Shown: in pieces, positions 34,681-46,722 of the stretch
Numbering within the stretch: the stretch's first letter is position 1
Layout: the number at the start of each line of letters is the position of its first letter
From: Micractinium sp. NFX-FRZ
Lineage: Eukaryota; Chlorophyta; Trebouxiophyceae; Chlorellales; Chlorellaceae
Assembly: GCA_029339195.1 (NCBI GenBank)
Contig: JAPTJF010000185.1
Location: 1-64,000 of the forward strand
Length of the DNA stretch: 64,000 bases
Direction of reading: 5' to 3'
Made by a program: the position numbers and the translations under genes
The notes under the pieces: model-generated
Database searches by the model: none
Seen by the model: the letters and a program-made list of their open reading frames with translations, nothing else
What the model was told of the DNA's origin: nothing

Positions 34681-36984
34681 TCACGCCTGCTGCTCATCCT
34701 CCTCTGCAATGCCTTGGGGTGCAGGCTCCTCTGCCCGCTCCTCTGCCGCAGCCTGCTCTTCCTCCTCCGCAGCCTGCTCCTCCTCCGCTGCCTCCTCTGC
34801 TTCCGCTGCCTGCTCCTCTGCCGCAGCCTGCTCTTCCTCTGCTGCCTGCTCGTCCTCCCCCGCTGCCTGCTCCTCTGCCGCTGCCTGCTCTTCCTCCTCC
34901 GCAGCCTGCTCCTCTGCTGCTGCCTGCTCTTCCTCCTCCGCAGCCTGCTCTCCCTCCGCAGCCTGCTGCTCATCCTCCGCAGCCTGCTCTCCCTCCGCAG
35001 CCTGCTGCTTGCCTAAGCCCGGCTCATCTGTGGCAGCCTGCTCCTGCACAGCCACCTCATCCCCCTCAGCTGCCGCCGCCTCTCCAACGGCTGCCTGCTT
35101 CTCGGCATCTGCGCCTGCCTCTGCTGCCCCATGCTCGGCTGCGTCCAACACCGCTGCTGGTGCTGGCTCAGCAACGGCAGCCGGCCCAGGCTGTCCTGCC
35201 TGATACTCCTGATCCGGCTCCTGCGCTGCAGGCTCTGACGCCGCAGGCTCTGCTCCCTCTGCTTCCGCTGCTCCCTCTGCTTCCACAGCCGCCAGCGGCT
35301 CTTGTACCTCCAGTCCCGCTGCCGGCTGCTGCTTCGCCCTCTCTTCCCCCGCTCCCGCCGCTGCCACGTGCTGCTCCTTCGCTTCCGCTGCCGCCGCCGG
35401 CTGCTTTGCCTCTGCCGCCGCCGCCGCCGCCGGCTCGCCCTGCGCTGCTGGCCGCGCCTGCTCCGTCCCTTCTGCAATTTCTGCCAGGAGGCCCGCCAGC
35501 AGCGTCTGCACTGCCGCCCCCAGGCTGGAGCCCGGCTGCTCCACAGCTGCCTTTAGGGTTGCTGCCACGGCCGGCTGTGCCGCCAGCAGGCGGGCCAGGG
35601 AGGACAGCGTGGCGCACTCGCCCGCGTGGCGCTGCTCCCAGTCGCGGTGCTGGCACAGGGTGCAGCAGTAGGCGACGGCCTTGCAGGCGGAGCAGCGGCG
35701 GAGCACCAGGTCTGCGCTCTCAGGCAGGCCGCAGCTACCGCAGCGCTGCTGTGCCTGCGCCTGCTGCGCGCGCTGCGCAGCCGTGCCGGCAGCGCCCCCT
35801 GCCACGCTGCTGGCAGCGCTGCTGCCGCCGCCGCCGCTTCCCACGCTGAGCCGAGCGTCAGCATCCCCAGCTGCTGCCGCCGTGCTGGGACCAGCGCTGT
35901 GCCCCGCTGCCGCGGCACGGGGCGTGGAGCTGCTGCTGCCGCCGGGCAGCGCGGCCCGCGGGCTGGACAGGTGTCCGCTGCCCAGCTTGCCGGCGGCATG
36001 CGGCTGGTGGGGCGAGTGCGCCGGCGCTGCGGGGCCAGGGCCGGAGGCCACACGGCCGTACTTGACCCGCAGTTCGTGCTGCCCGCTGAGCTGCGGCACA
36101 GGCACCCCGTCCAGGGCGGTCAGCACGGCGGTGGCTTCCGCCACGCTGCCCATAGTCACCTGCAGGGCACACAAGCAGGCAGGTGAGGAGGGAGGGACTT
36201 GGAGGGAAGGGAGGGAAGGGTTCAGGGTTGACGGCGGGGTAGGGCGGCAGCAGCGGGCCCCGCCAGCAGAGGAGGAATGCAGTGGGTGCACCCAAAACGA
36301 CCACTGAGCCAGCAGGCTGCCACGCCCCAGCCTCTTGAGTCGGCTTGCACACCGGCAAACTGCACCTTGGGCAAGTGCCTCACCCCTTCCCGCCCACCCG
36401 CCTGCCTTGATTCAGTACGGAAATGGAAAGAGTTGCACATCCCCCCCAGGAGTCTACCCCGCAACCTTGCCAACCCAGCAACCACGGACCCCACAGCACA
36501 GGCACGGTTGATGATGAGTGCGAGCACCCACCTTTGCATAGGCCAGCGGCATGCTGGGGTTGGGGTGGTGCCCGATGTGCACGAAGTGCACGGTGCCAAA
36601 CCTGCTGTGTGGGGAGGGGGAGGGCTGGAAGTTGAGTGCCGCTGGGAGGTCGGCGAGTGCAGGGAGGGCAGGCAGGGCGGTGTGCACGAAATGCACGGCG
36701 CCAACTACTGCGGGAACTCCACGGGACAGAGAGAGAGAGAGAAGGGCAACCAGGTGAGGCGCCATGGGCACCGTGGGCAGAGCTGCAAATGCGCTGCTGC
36801 ACGCCCCGCAAGGCGCCCAGGCGGCCCACACCGCCCCAGGCCCGCACCGCCGGCCCACACCGCCCCAGGCCCGCACCGCCGGCCCGCCCTCTCACCGTCC
36901 GAGCACAGCCTTGATCTCTGCTGGCCTCACATCGGGCAGCAGGCACCCCACCCATAACTCGGATGTTGTATAATCATCAGCCAT
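34681..36984 (-). CDS. RRM + MYND zinc-finger protein with long Glu/Ala/Gln tail, 3 exons, 545 aa
   Basis: Exons: 36984-36896, 36601-36532, 36159-34681. The first about 85 residues form an RNA-recognition motif: RNP2-like LWVGCLLPDV, RFGTVHFVHI, then LAYAKVTMGSVAEATAVLTALDG and a final HELRVKYGR strand. The domain is split by both introns. A MYND zinc finger follows at about 193-235 with the full ligand set (CGSC...CSAC...YCCTLCQHRDWEQRHAGEC). Roughly 330-545 is low-complexity, dominated by EEQAA-type repeats that may form a helix or coiled coil. RRM suggests RNA binding and MYND suggests protein binding; the combined role is unknown. The repetitive tail is likely to vary in length between strains. 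Confidence 0.85.
36573..36705 (-). repeat. copy of the MYND-gene exon-2 5' part
   Basis: About 36676-36705 in intron 1 (GAVHFVHTALPALP) repeats the real exon-2 start 36573-36601 (GTVHFVHIGHHPNP) with substitutions. Confidence 0.75.
36826..36890. repeat. 27-bp GC-rich tandem repeat in MYND-gene intron 1
   Basis: A unit reading CGCCCCAGGCCCGCACCGCC plus a short GGCCCACAC spacer is repeated about two and a half times, next to the exon-1 donor. Confidence 0.75.
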
Positions 36985-38087
36985 GGCTGAGGGAGTTGGG
37001 TCGCTACACAAGTGGGTGGTGGGGATGACGGGCAGGAGTTGGCAGCAGCACAGCGGCGGCGGCGGCGGCGGCGGTGGCAGCTGCAGCGGCCACCAACCGT
37101 GGTAAGGACAGGCCTCCGCGCAATGTGTTCGGTCACAAGGGACAGATATATCGCACATTTGCCGCGGAGGTCTGCGCGATCAGCATGCCCAGGCAAGCTT
37201 TCCCGGCTCTGCCGCACCTGAACCTCCACAGACTCCGGGGACCGCAAACGATTCGTCTGACTGCAGCTTTCGGGGGTCCTGACCTCGATGACCCGGCACA
37301 GGCCCGGCAGGGTAGCAGCGCGGCACTACACCGGATGTCCCGCTCCCGCTGGGCACCGCAACAGGGCGTGTGATCAGCTGGGGTCGACACCCCCTCCCTC
37401 ATGCAGCTGCTGATGAGGTGAGCAACATTTGGGCCCAGGCCAGGCCCAGGGAGGTCATATGACTCGTGCTTTGAGCCGTCTTAAAATGCCCTGCAGGCCG
37501 CCTGGTGGGTGCCCTGTCGCACCTGCTCACCGCCCAGCACTCAATGTCCCCCCACGCTGTGCCTGTCGTCCCCCAGCGGCCTGTGCCAGTCGTGGATTTG
37601 TTACATTGCATATTTTCTCAGTCAAGCTCACGAAACCCGCAAGCGTCCGTCATTTATTTTAGCATTCTTACACGTTCAGTCCACTTCTCTTAAACAAACA
37701 GGCGCCTGCTCCCTTGGGCCTTTATTGGTAGGCGCCTGGCGGCAGTGGGCCCCGCTCAGGCCACAGGCACCGTGACATATAAGATGTCTGCAAGAAGAAC
37801 AAACTAGACACCATCCTTGATGTGGCTTAGCCGTTTCGGATACCGCCTCACCAGCGTGGGGCGAGTGTTATTGGGAGCACGTTGCGGTGGTTTTAAGGGA
37901 CCATAAGTTACGGCAGCACATGGCGGCACATTTCATATCCATTACACTACTCCTGTAGAGGGTGCGGAGTAGCTGTGCCTCTGAGCCACAGAGAGGGATG
38001 CGCGACGTGAGGCACTCCAGCCCTGGGCAATGTGAGGCACCTCATCTGGTATCTCCTTCGTCAGAAGCGCACTGCAAGGAGGTGCAA
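36985..38087. other. MYND-gene upstream region
   Basis: This contains the promoter of the RRM/MYND gene and more AT-rich DNA around 37600-37960. A plus-strand frame at 37074-37373 is open but starts at GTG and matches nothing known. No gene is called. Confidence 0.4.
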
Positions 38088-38268
38088 GGCAGCAGGGCGA
38101 AAGTGCAGGGGGTGCGTCAGGCAAGGCAGGGCGAAAGTGCAGGGGGTGCGTCAGGCAAGGCAGGGCGAAAGTGCAGGGTGTGCGTCAGGCAAGGCAGGGC
38201 GAAAGGGCAGGGTGTGCGTCAGGCAAGGCAGGGCGAAAGTGCAGGGGGTGCGTCAGGCAAGGCAGTTC
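38088..38268. repeat. 34-bp minisatellite, five copies
   Basis: The unit GCAGGGCGAAAGTGCAGGGG plus GTGCGTCAGGCAAG is repeated about five times with one or two changes per copy. It lies just past the end of the complete proline-rich glycoprotein gene. Confidence 0.92.
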
Positions 38269-38371
38269 GCAAGTCAGCTTCCTCCTCGTCCAACATTGGG
38301 GGTGCTGCTGGCGCACTCGCCACCCCATCCACCTCCTAGCACAGCAGCACACTTCCCCACTCGCCACCCCG

Positions 38372-41300
38372 TCAGCCTCCCGTCACACACTTCCCCACGA
38401 TTCCAGAGCAGCACACTCCCCCACTCACATCCACTTGGAAAGTCCACGAAGTGCTGTGGGGAGGAAGGGGGGAGGGGAGGGCGGGCGTGGCGTGAGGAGG
38501 GACAGGCGGGAGGGGGACAGCCCGGGAGGGCGAGGCGGCACATGCCATGCAGGGCTCGTGGCATGAAGGGCCCCGGCATGCAGGCGAGGAAACCAACGGT
38601 TGCAGCCCCAAAGGCGTGGGAGGCCAACAGGGAAGGTAGCCAAGGGGCGCCAGTCTAGCAACAGGGCCCGGCATGACACGGGCCGAGGGGAGCGCATGGG
38701 GCTCCTGGCAGGCGAGCATGGTACACCTGGCGGAGCGAGGCGGGCGGCGCGGGCCATGCCTGGCACGTGCCTGCCCGCCTCCCCCCAACCCACTCACCCC
38801 GACACACAGGAGATGACACGGACAAGCACCGCTGTCACGTCTGTGCGGCGCGGCAACGTGACGGCGCCGTTGCCCTCCCCTCTGGCACCTTCACACTCTA
38901 CGTAGTCGGTGCCCGCCAGCTTCTCAAACAGCAGGCCTTGCGCATCGTGCACCTGGAACCTGCCACAACGATGAGGGAAGCGCGTGGGGAGCACAGGTGG
39001 AGTTGAGGAGTCAATCCCGTGTCTGTGGAAGCGTGCGCGTCGTGCACCTGGAACCTGCTGTGGCACGGCGAGGGGCTGGCCAGGCAAGGGAGGGTCAGGG
39101 GAAGAGGGGAGGGGAGGGGCGTCGCGTGACTGCTGGTTCAGTGCATGCCGGGGAGGGAGGGAGGGAGGGAGGGAGGGCCCCACTCAGGGATGGGCGTGCT
39201 GTGGTGAAACAGCTGGCACAGCGCGGACGGTCCTGCAGGTGCATGCCGTACCGCCCAGCTGTGCACACGCAACCTGAGCAAAGATCGATGAGCAGGTTGA
39301 GGTGAAGCAGACTGGGGCTGCGGGAGAGGGTGGGAGGTAGATCTGGATGTGTGCGCTGGAAGCGTGCACCCGTGCTGTTTCGAGGCGTAAGCCAGGGAGA
39401 CGGCTAGCTAGATGGAGGGCCGCATATGGGGGCCATTTAATGCGTGTACAAGAGCCCACTGCTCGAGAAGGGGCAGGCGCATCCGATAGCTTGACCTCCC
39501 TACCCCCTTTTCCGCCCACGCCAACCGCATGAGGTGCCTACCTGTCAGGGACGCCATACGCATCATAGTTGAACACAAAGCTGGACCCTACGCTGCCAAT
39601 GGGCACGGAAAAGTCCCACTGCCTGCGGGTAAGACGGGCAAGGGGTACGAGCGGCCAAATGTGAGGAGGGCAGTGGCAGCATGCCGGGCAAAGCAGGGGG
39701 AGGGTGGTCAGGCAAAGCGATACATGTACGTTGCAAGCCCCCCACCACAGCTGTGGCTGGGTTAGGCTGGGTCATCTCAGGGGCGGTGCCCCATGTGCAC
39801 GTGCTCTGGCAGCGGCATGCCCCACCGCCGGCACGGCTGCGCATCCCTGTGTGGCTGGCAAGCACATCGTGTGGGTGCGCGCATGCATGGCGGACCGCCG
39901 ACACGCAGGCGCAGGCACAGGCGCGGGCAGGGCATTCTCACCCGGAGCCGCCGCCGGGGGTGGCGGGCTTGCCGCACTGCACTGCACACGTGGGACAGGT
40001 GGGCGGGGGCGGACAAGCTCCCATTGTGAGCCCCGCGGCATAACTCTCACTCGGCAGAGCCCGCGGCACCCGGCACCTAGCCCCTCTGCAACACTTGGCA
40101 GGCAAGTGGACCACCTCGCTCCCTGGCTGCAGGTTGTGGCATGCGACCACGCCGGCCGGAAGCGGTGCCGGGCGCGGGACAGGGGATGCTGCAGGCCCCA
40201 CGTGGGTGGCACCCCAAGAGGTGCCCCTCCCATGCATGACTTGAGCAGTCAAAGCTCTGTGCAGCGCCTGATCAGTAAAGCATGGACTCACGGGAAGTCT
40301 GGCCCGGGCACACGCCTCCCTCGCAGTCGCCTTCCGTGCACACAATGCCGCAGGACCTGCATGCGGCAGCATGTTGTTGGGGGTTGGAAGTGCGCTTGCT
40401 TGGTGGCAGCCTAGGTGAGGCCGGCTGTGGATGTGCACAGTGGCTGGAATCCAAGGCGAGCGTGGCCGGGGGTTTGCGGGGGCACTGGGGCGGGTTCGCA
40501 ACATGTAGCGGGGCTCCCAAAGCCTGCGCATCAGGTTCTCAAGCCAGCCGCCACTTGACTGCAAGCCTGCTGCCTCCCCCAGCCTTCCCCGTGCGGCCAT
40601 GCGCCTTTCCTCTGCCTTGCAACCACCCCACACGCTTATGCCTTTCGGAAAAGGTTGCCTGCCCTGCCGCAACATAACACAAGAGAGACAGGGCCGCCCC
40701 TGGGTGCACGGCAAGAAGGGAGCATGTTTAGTTTAGACCTACCCGCAGTTCTGGTTGTCAGTCATGATATCCTGCAGGCATGAGAGGTGGGGGCGGGCAG
40801 ATGGGGTTGAACGTTGGCACATGCATCCAATTCAGGCTCGCACTCTGGGCACATGCATCGGGGCAGCGGGGCGTCCGGGAGGCGGGCAGGCACAGGGTTA
40901 GTGAGGGGCCCACTTGCCTTGACGACTCCACTGCACGTCACGGGTGGCGGCGGGGGAGGTGGAGGGTAGGGAGGCGGCGGTGGCGGTGACGGCACGGGGG
41001 GCGGAGGCGGGCGGGGAGGACGGGGAGCGGGGGGAGATGGCTGAGGGCTGGGGGGCGGGCGCGGCCTACGGGGGCACCGGGAAGATGAGACAGACGTCGG
41101 CATTGTGTACTGGGCAAGCAGGGAGGTGGCTGAGGCTGCGGGCTGCGGCTACCGGCGGTCAGATGCACGCAAAAAGAGGCCACCTCAGCTGCTGCCGGGT
41201 TTGGTGCGTGGAGATGGGGCAGGGCAGGGCAGGGCAGCCGGGTGCAATGCACTGGAAGACGGCAACACTTCACTGGAAAGATGTGGGCTGAGGGGAGCTT

Positions 41301-42338
41301 GCTCCCCGCCCCTGCTCTGAACACTGGCCAGTGCTGCTCCTTGCCAAGCTTGCCCTGCCAGCACCCACTCACGATTGGCTAGCACGCGGGGGAGAGGGCG
41401 ACGGCGGGGGCGGCCGTGGCGGGGATGGGGGTGGCGGCGAGGGTCTTGGGGGCGGCGGGGAGGGGCGAGGGGGTGGAGGGCCGGGGGGCGGCGGGGGCGG
41501 CGAGGGCTTGGGAGGTGGGGGAGGGGGCGACGGCTTGGGAGGAGGGGGAGGGGGAGAAGGCTTGGGCGGTGGAGGAGGGGAGGGTCTGGGTGGGGGTGGC
41601 GGGGAGGGTCTGGGTGGGGGTGGCGGTGAAGGGCGCGGCGGTGGCGGCGGAGAGGGGCTGGGAGGGGGCGGCGGTGAAGGCCTGGGAGGGGGAGGCGGGG
41701 GCGAGGGCTTGGGAGGAGGGGGAGAGGGGCGCGGAGGGCTGGGGGATGGAGGGGGCGGGGGTGGGGGCGGTGCTGGCGGGCGGGGGAAGGGTGGGGGGCG
41801 AGGGCTAGGGGGAGAGGGGCGCGGAGAAGGTGGCGGGCGTGGAGAAGGCGGCGGCGGGCTCTTTGGCAGGGGTGGCGGGGAGGGCTTTGGCGGAGGGCTG
41901 GGCGGCCGAGGCTTCGGCGGGGGTGGAGACGGCGGTGGCGGGGAGGGGGCGGGGCTGGGAGGGGGGCGCGGGGGGAAAGGCTGCAAGGGCGGCAGGGAGG
42001 TGGAGGGGCAAGGATGCAAGGCTGAGCGGGGCTGCTGCCCAGGCCATCCCCACTGCCCTCCACCTGTCCTGGGAGATGCATCCAGGACAGCGCCAGGGGC
42101 AGGCGCCTCCATCCCCGCCCGTCACGGTGCGGTCCTGTGCGCGACCTATGCCTTGCGTGCCAGTCTCAGCTAGGCAGGCTTTGAAGTGGTGTCTCACCGG
42201 CTTGGGGCGGAACTGCAGCAGGTTGCGCGTGGGCTTCTGCGCAGCGGCCTCAGCGGAGGCGGCGGCACCGGCGGCGGCAGCCATCAGCACGAACAGGCAT
42301 GCTAGCGCAGCCGCGCCGGGGGCCCGCCTGGGAGGCAT
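38372..42338 (-). CDS. secreted proline-rich (pherophorin/extensin-like) glycoprotein with Cys-rich and C-terminal beta modules, 9 exons, 451 aa
   Basis: Exons: 42338-42198, 41980-41373, 41065-40918, 40771-40743, 40356-40292, 39981-39942, 39622-39542, 38959-38798, 38453-38372. A signal peptide (ALACLFVLMAAAAGAAASA) precedes about 240 residues of SPPPP/KPSPPPP repeats, typical of hydroxyproline-rich glycoproteins in algal walls or matrix. A Cys-rich module follows (VTCSGVVK, DIMTDNQNCGSCGIVC, CEGGVCPGQ; the NCGxCGxxC spacing resembles STIG1-type motifs), then a beta-rich module with FVFNYDAYGVPDRFQV, TAVLVRVISCVSG and TSWTFQV. Intron 3 has a GC donor (AAG/GCAAGT). The C-terminus could continue by splicing at GAT/GTGAGT. 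A tandem paralogue lies immediately upstream. Confidence 0.8.
38936..39062 (-). repeat. copy of the glycoprotein exon-8 acceptor and start
   Basis: About 39028-39062 repeats 38936-38966 (acceptor plus FQVHDAQ coding start), including an 18-bp identical run TCGTGCACCTGGAACCTG. It lies in intron 7. Confidence 0.8.
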
Positions 42339-44744
42339 CCGAACGGCGGCCGAACTCGTGCCACAGCGACCTGCACGGCTCGCAGAGATTGGTTGAGAGA
42401 AGGACTGGGTTCGTGGTATCTGGGTGGACAGGCGCCACCCCGAAGCGACAGCCCCGATCCAGCCGCCCGCTGGTTCACATTAGTTGCCTTGTGGCCTTGC
42501 TATCAGTGCAGGTGCTGCGCTGTCGTACCTGAGGTCCTCAAAATGGAAGCCCTGCCAGCGCAGGCCAAACGCCCCGCAGCACTTGCAAAACGCGTTGACG
42601 TGTGGGACCAAGCAGGTATTGACGCGACGGAACTATCAGCGTGGGCGCCAGCCAGTCTCGCTCATTACACATGCCCCGTACAGCTGGCAGGTGCCGTATG
42701 CCGTATGAAGGAGTCGGTGCAGGCCTTCGAAGGTGGGTGTCGACATGTGGCTCGCACGTGTGGGTGGGATGGTAGGATGCCAGCAGCACGGGCCGCTGTC
42801 ATCCAGGTGGTTTCAAGGTGCCAGCACAGGCATGGCCGGGATGCCGCCGTGCCCCGCCGTAAACCGCCGGCTGGCTGTACACATCAACTGTCCAAAAACT
42901 ACCAAACACCCTGTGTTATGCTACCTGCTTCAAAAGCAAGCAAAAAAAGCTACATGCATGAGGCACGCCGATTGCTACGCCAGTTCACGTAGCTGCCATG
43001 ATGGCTTGGAAGTGGACAGAGAGCAGGCAGCAAGCAGCGCTAGCTAGTGTAGTCCAGTCGAGTCAAGCCCTTTCCATTGCAGCATTTTACATCTGCTGAG
43101 AATGAGCAAGGCGGTCAGAGCAGGATGGGGGTCGGAGTCCGGGATGAGCACTGTTGGTGCGCCCCGCACACTTCATACCATAAGCAGTGCTTGCCACTTC
43201 ATACCATAAGCAGCTGGGGCGCCACAGCAGCCTTCCGCTGTCGGTGGAACACACACCAGCCAGGGCAAGCCTGCCACGTGCCCGCTTGCCAGCCCTCGCA
43301 CCTTCTGGGCACAGCTTTGCCGAGCTCAATTCAGTCAGAACACGGCGCATCTACAGCTCAGACGTTGGATGGTTGTGGGACATGGCTGTGCGGGGGGCGG
43401 CTGGGCACTGGAGGATGCCAGCCGAGAGGGCGAGCGGCAGCAGCGGCAGCGGGCGGCGGCGGCAGAGGGCGGCGGCCTGCTCCAGCGGCGGCCTAACCGC
43501 GCGGAGGAGCCTGCCGCCATCCGCACAGCATCGGCGGGGGGTCGTTTACGTGTCCAGCATCGCACAGCCGTCCACAGCGGAGCACGCGAACATGTGGCGA
43601 AGGCCAAGGCCCCTGCCCAAGCACTCCCCATCATCCCATAAGCAGATGCCGATAGAGACTCCAGCTCGAGCAGCCCCGTGCTGCGCAAGGTGACTGCGGC
43701 GCAGCATCGCAGGGTCGCAGCGATGGCAGTACATTGGCTGTCCCGCCGCGGCGCGCCGTCTGAGCGGCGTGGCAGGGGTGCCTCCGCCGCCTGGCTCGTG
43801 CTGAGCAGCAGAAGCCTCAGATGTTGTTGATGAGCACGTGTCTTTGTGTTGACTGCCCTGTCAAGAGTTATTACTGAGGCGGGCAGCATCTGCTCACCCC
43901 TGCAGCTGGCGGCCTGGCCACCGGGCAGGCATGCATTGGCTGGCCCAGGTCCGGGAGCACCACTGGCGGGGCGCAGGCCTGGCTGTGTGAACTTATTTAC
44001 TTAGTTTACATGGATATGTCATAGATTCATACTGCAGTACTTGAATAAGCGAGTACTTATGGACTTGTTATTTTCTAACAGGTCAATGCACTTTGACAAA
44101 CGTTTGAAAAGCGTATGCCTTCGGTGTCCGGACACCAAATTAGGACCCTAATTTGCACGAGCCGCAGCATGTGCTGGCCGGGCCGGCATGTTGTGTGTAT
44201 AAATGATAAGCGGATAGCGGTGCACCGGCATCCTTTCATACAAACTAGTTTGCTTATTAAAAGCTCAATATTTGGTAGTTCGGGCTCCATTTGCTGATCT
44301 GGGGGCCACTTTATGGTGTTATTGCTTCCGTCCAAGAGGGGTGGTGGAAGATAAGCGCAGATGGGCGCATCTTTAGTAGTGTGGGCACCAGCTGGGCGGG
44401 AGGCACCAGCAATCGAGGGCGGGGTGAGGGCCAGGCGATCCCCATACTGCCGGCCCACCCCGGCATCCGCTCACTCACACATCTTGCAAGCCGCGCCTGC
44501 AGGGCAGGAAGCGCCAAGGCACGGCAAGGGAGTTTAGCTGGTTGCCAGCGCTGCGATGGCACGCAGGACGCCGAGATTGGCGCAGCGGTGCGCAGCCGGC
44601 AGGCAGGCAGCGAGGAGGCGAGGCCTCCACTTGGCGACTGTGCTGTGCTTGGATCGGTGGCCCCCACCCCAGCCCCTGCCGCCGCCTGCCAAGCCTCAAG
44701 CCTGCCCACCTGGCTGTGCAAATCAGGCTCTGGGCCAGTCCCGA
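42339..44744. other. spacer between the two proline-rich glycoprotein genes
   Basis: This 2.4-kb region holds the promoter of the downstream gene. A direct repeat (CACTTCATACCATAAGCAG) occurs twice at about 43168-43214. Bases 43980-44300 are unusually AT-rich and include an inverted repeat CAAATTAG-4bp-CTAATTTG near 44135-44155. Open frames here are unrecognised and not called. Confidence 0.45.
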
Positions 44745-46722
44745 CTACTCCAGGCCGGGGCATGAACCATCGTTACAGGGAGCCTCCTCGGCGCACACGT
44801 TGAAGCATGCCCTGCAGCCACAGGCGGGAGCGGGCAGGCAGACGAGCTGGGATGAGTGCCAGCTGACGTGTGGCGCCTAATTGGGACAGGACCAGCACCT
44901 GGTCCTGAGCAGCAGGCCCCCTGCACAAGCGGCCACAATGGGACCCCGTGGGTTGGGCCCCCCTGGCGCCTCTCGACACTTGGCCCCGAAACTGGCACCC
45001 CCTCGTTCCCCGCCTCCTCGCACACAGAAATCGAGCAAGCGGACCTCCCAAGCGGTCCTCCCCACCCAGCCTGCCCTGGCTCACCCGCAGTTGAAGGCGT
45101 CGGTTTGCAGGTCCTGTGGCATGGGGCGGGTGGGTGGGCGGGTGGGGTGGGCTTAGGTGAGGCGGGTGAGGCAGGCGGCACATTGGCGCCTAATGATGCA
45201 CCAGCAGCCCACACAGGCGCCGGCAGTGGGCCCCACAAGTGCGTCCAGGAATGACCGCATTCGAGGAATTGGAAAGCTACAGAAGCAAAGCATAGCCACT
45301 ACACGCGTGGCAGTAACAGGTTGGGACAGGCGAGGCCGACTCACCACCATGCTTTCGCCGCATTCCGTCAGCGCAGGGGGGGGAGGTGCAGCGGCGTCAC
45401 GCGCGGGTGGCGGGGCGGGGCGGGGGTTGGGAGGGGGGCGGGGCCTGCGGGGGGAGAGCGGGTAGGGTTTTAAGTTTTAACCCTAATACCCTACCTAAAC
45501 CCTACCCGGGGGGGGATGCCAAGAAGCAAGCAGGCATGATGAGCAGCGGGCATGAAAACGGCAGGATACCTATTGGAGGCTTGAAAACCGCCCGCCACCT
45601 GGCGCTCAGCAGTATGCCTGCCCCCATGCATTGGCTGCACTCCTCAGCCCACGAGGGCTCCACCGGGGCACACACTGCCTGCGCCCAACAGGCCCTCCCC
45701 GGCCCAACAACGCCCCCTGCCCTGCTGGCTGCGTGCCCCCGTGCAAGGACACCCCACTACTCACGCCTGAGTGGCGCGCGGGGGAGATGGTGAGGGCGGG
45801 GGCGGGCGCGGCGGCGGCGGGGGGGGTGGCGGGGGGCTGGGGGGTGGCGGGGAGGGGCTGGGGGGAGACGGGCTGGGGGGAGGCGGAGGGGGAGAGGGCT
45901 TAGGAGGTGGGGGAGGTGGGGAGGGGCTGGGAGGAGGGGGAGGCGGGGAGGGGGCGGGGCTGGGAGGGGGCGGCGGGGAGGGGCTGGGGGGTGGCGGGGG
46001 TGGTGGGCTGGGAGGTGGGGGCGGCGGGGGGGATGGAGGCGGCGGGGGGGGGCTGGGCGGCGGGGGAGGAGAGGGGGAGGGAGGCGGAGGTGGTGGGGGG
46101 CTGGGAGGTGGTGGAGGTGGCGGGGAGGGTTTAGGCGGCGGCGGAGGAGAGGGGGAGGGAGGCGGGGGTGGGGTGGGGGGGGATGGCGACGGGGGCGGGA
46201 AAGGGGAGGGGGGCGGGGGCCGAGGAGAAGGTGGCGGGCGTGGAGAAGGCGGCGGCGGGCTCTTTGGGGGCGGGGCCGGGGAGGGCTTTGGCGGCGGGCT
46301 GGGCGGCCGAGGCGGCGGCGGGGGCGGAGACGGCGGGGGCGGGGAGGGGCGGGGGCTGGGAGGGGGCCTTGGCGGGAACGGCTGCAGGGGGAAACAGTGG
46401 AGCACGAGTGCAGGTTTGAGCTTTGCTGCTACACCGGGCCCTCATCGCTGCCTTCCAGGGGAAGTGTCCAGGGGGTGCTCAGAAGCCCTCCCGCCTCCCC
46501 GGGCGAGCACCCTTGCACGGGGCGGGGGTCAGCACAGTGACCTGCTGCCTTGCACCACCCATGGGAAAAGTAGCCTGCCGAGTGGCTTACCGGCTTGGGG
46601 CGGGTTTGGAGCAGGCTACGCCTGGGGAGCTGCGCTTCCTCCCGGGCAGCGACGGACGCCGCGGCGAGCGCCAGCAGGCAGCATGCCAGTGCCACCACGG
46701 CGGGGGCACGGCTTGGAGCCAT
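44745..46722 (-). CDS. secreted proline-rich glycoprotein paralogue lacking the C-terminal module, 5 exons, 314 aa
   Basis: Exons: 46722-46591, 46381-45765, 45444-45345, 45113-45085, 44811-44745. It has the same architecture as the neighbouring gene: a signal peptide (VALACCLLALAAASVA), the RSLLQTRPKP junction, about 205 residues of PSPPPP repeats ending SPPRATQA, a second Pro-rich exon, a 29-bp exon (DLQTDAFNCG) and a Cys-rich exon (CFNVCAEEAPCNDGSCPGL). The matching intron phases show tandem duplication. The reading frame then stops at TAG, and I cannot find the exons for the C-terminal beta module before the next gene. It is either a natural short form or truncated. An alternative start is at 46746. 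Confidence 0.7.
45460..45507. repeat. telomere-like inverted repeat in intron 2 of the short glycoprotein gene
   Basis: GGGTAGGGTTT (45460-45470) is inverted as AAACCCTACCC (45497-45507) around ACCCTAATACCCTACC. The motifs resemble plant/algal-type TTTAGGG telomere repeats but are not a perfect array. Confidence 0.7.

Noticed and set aside
38088..38268. Regular repeats resembling a CRISPR array
   Set aside because: The units are directly adjacent, without unique spacers, in a eukaryotic genome; this is a minisatellite.
41331..42173. 280-codon glycine-rich plus-strand frame
   Set aside because: It is the exact antisense of the SPPPP-repeat exon of the minus-strand glycoprotein, which has a signal peptide exon, splice sites and downstream modules.
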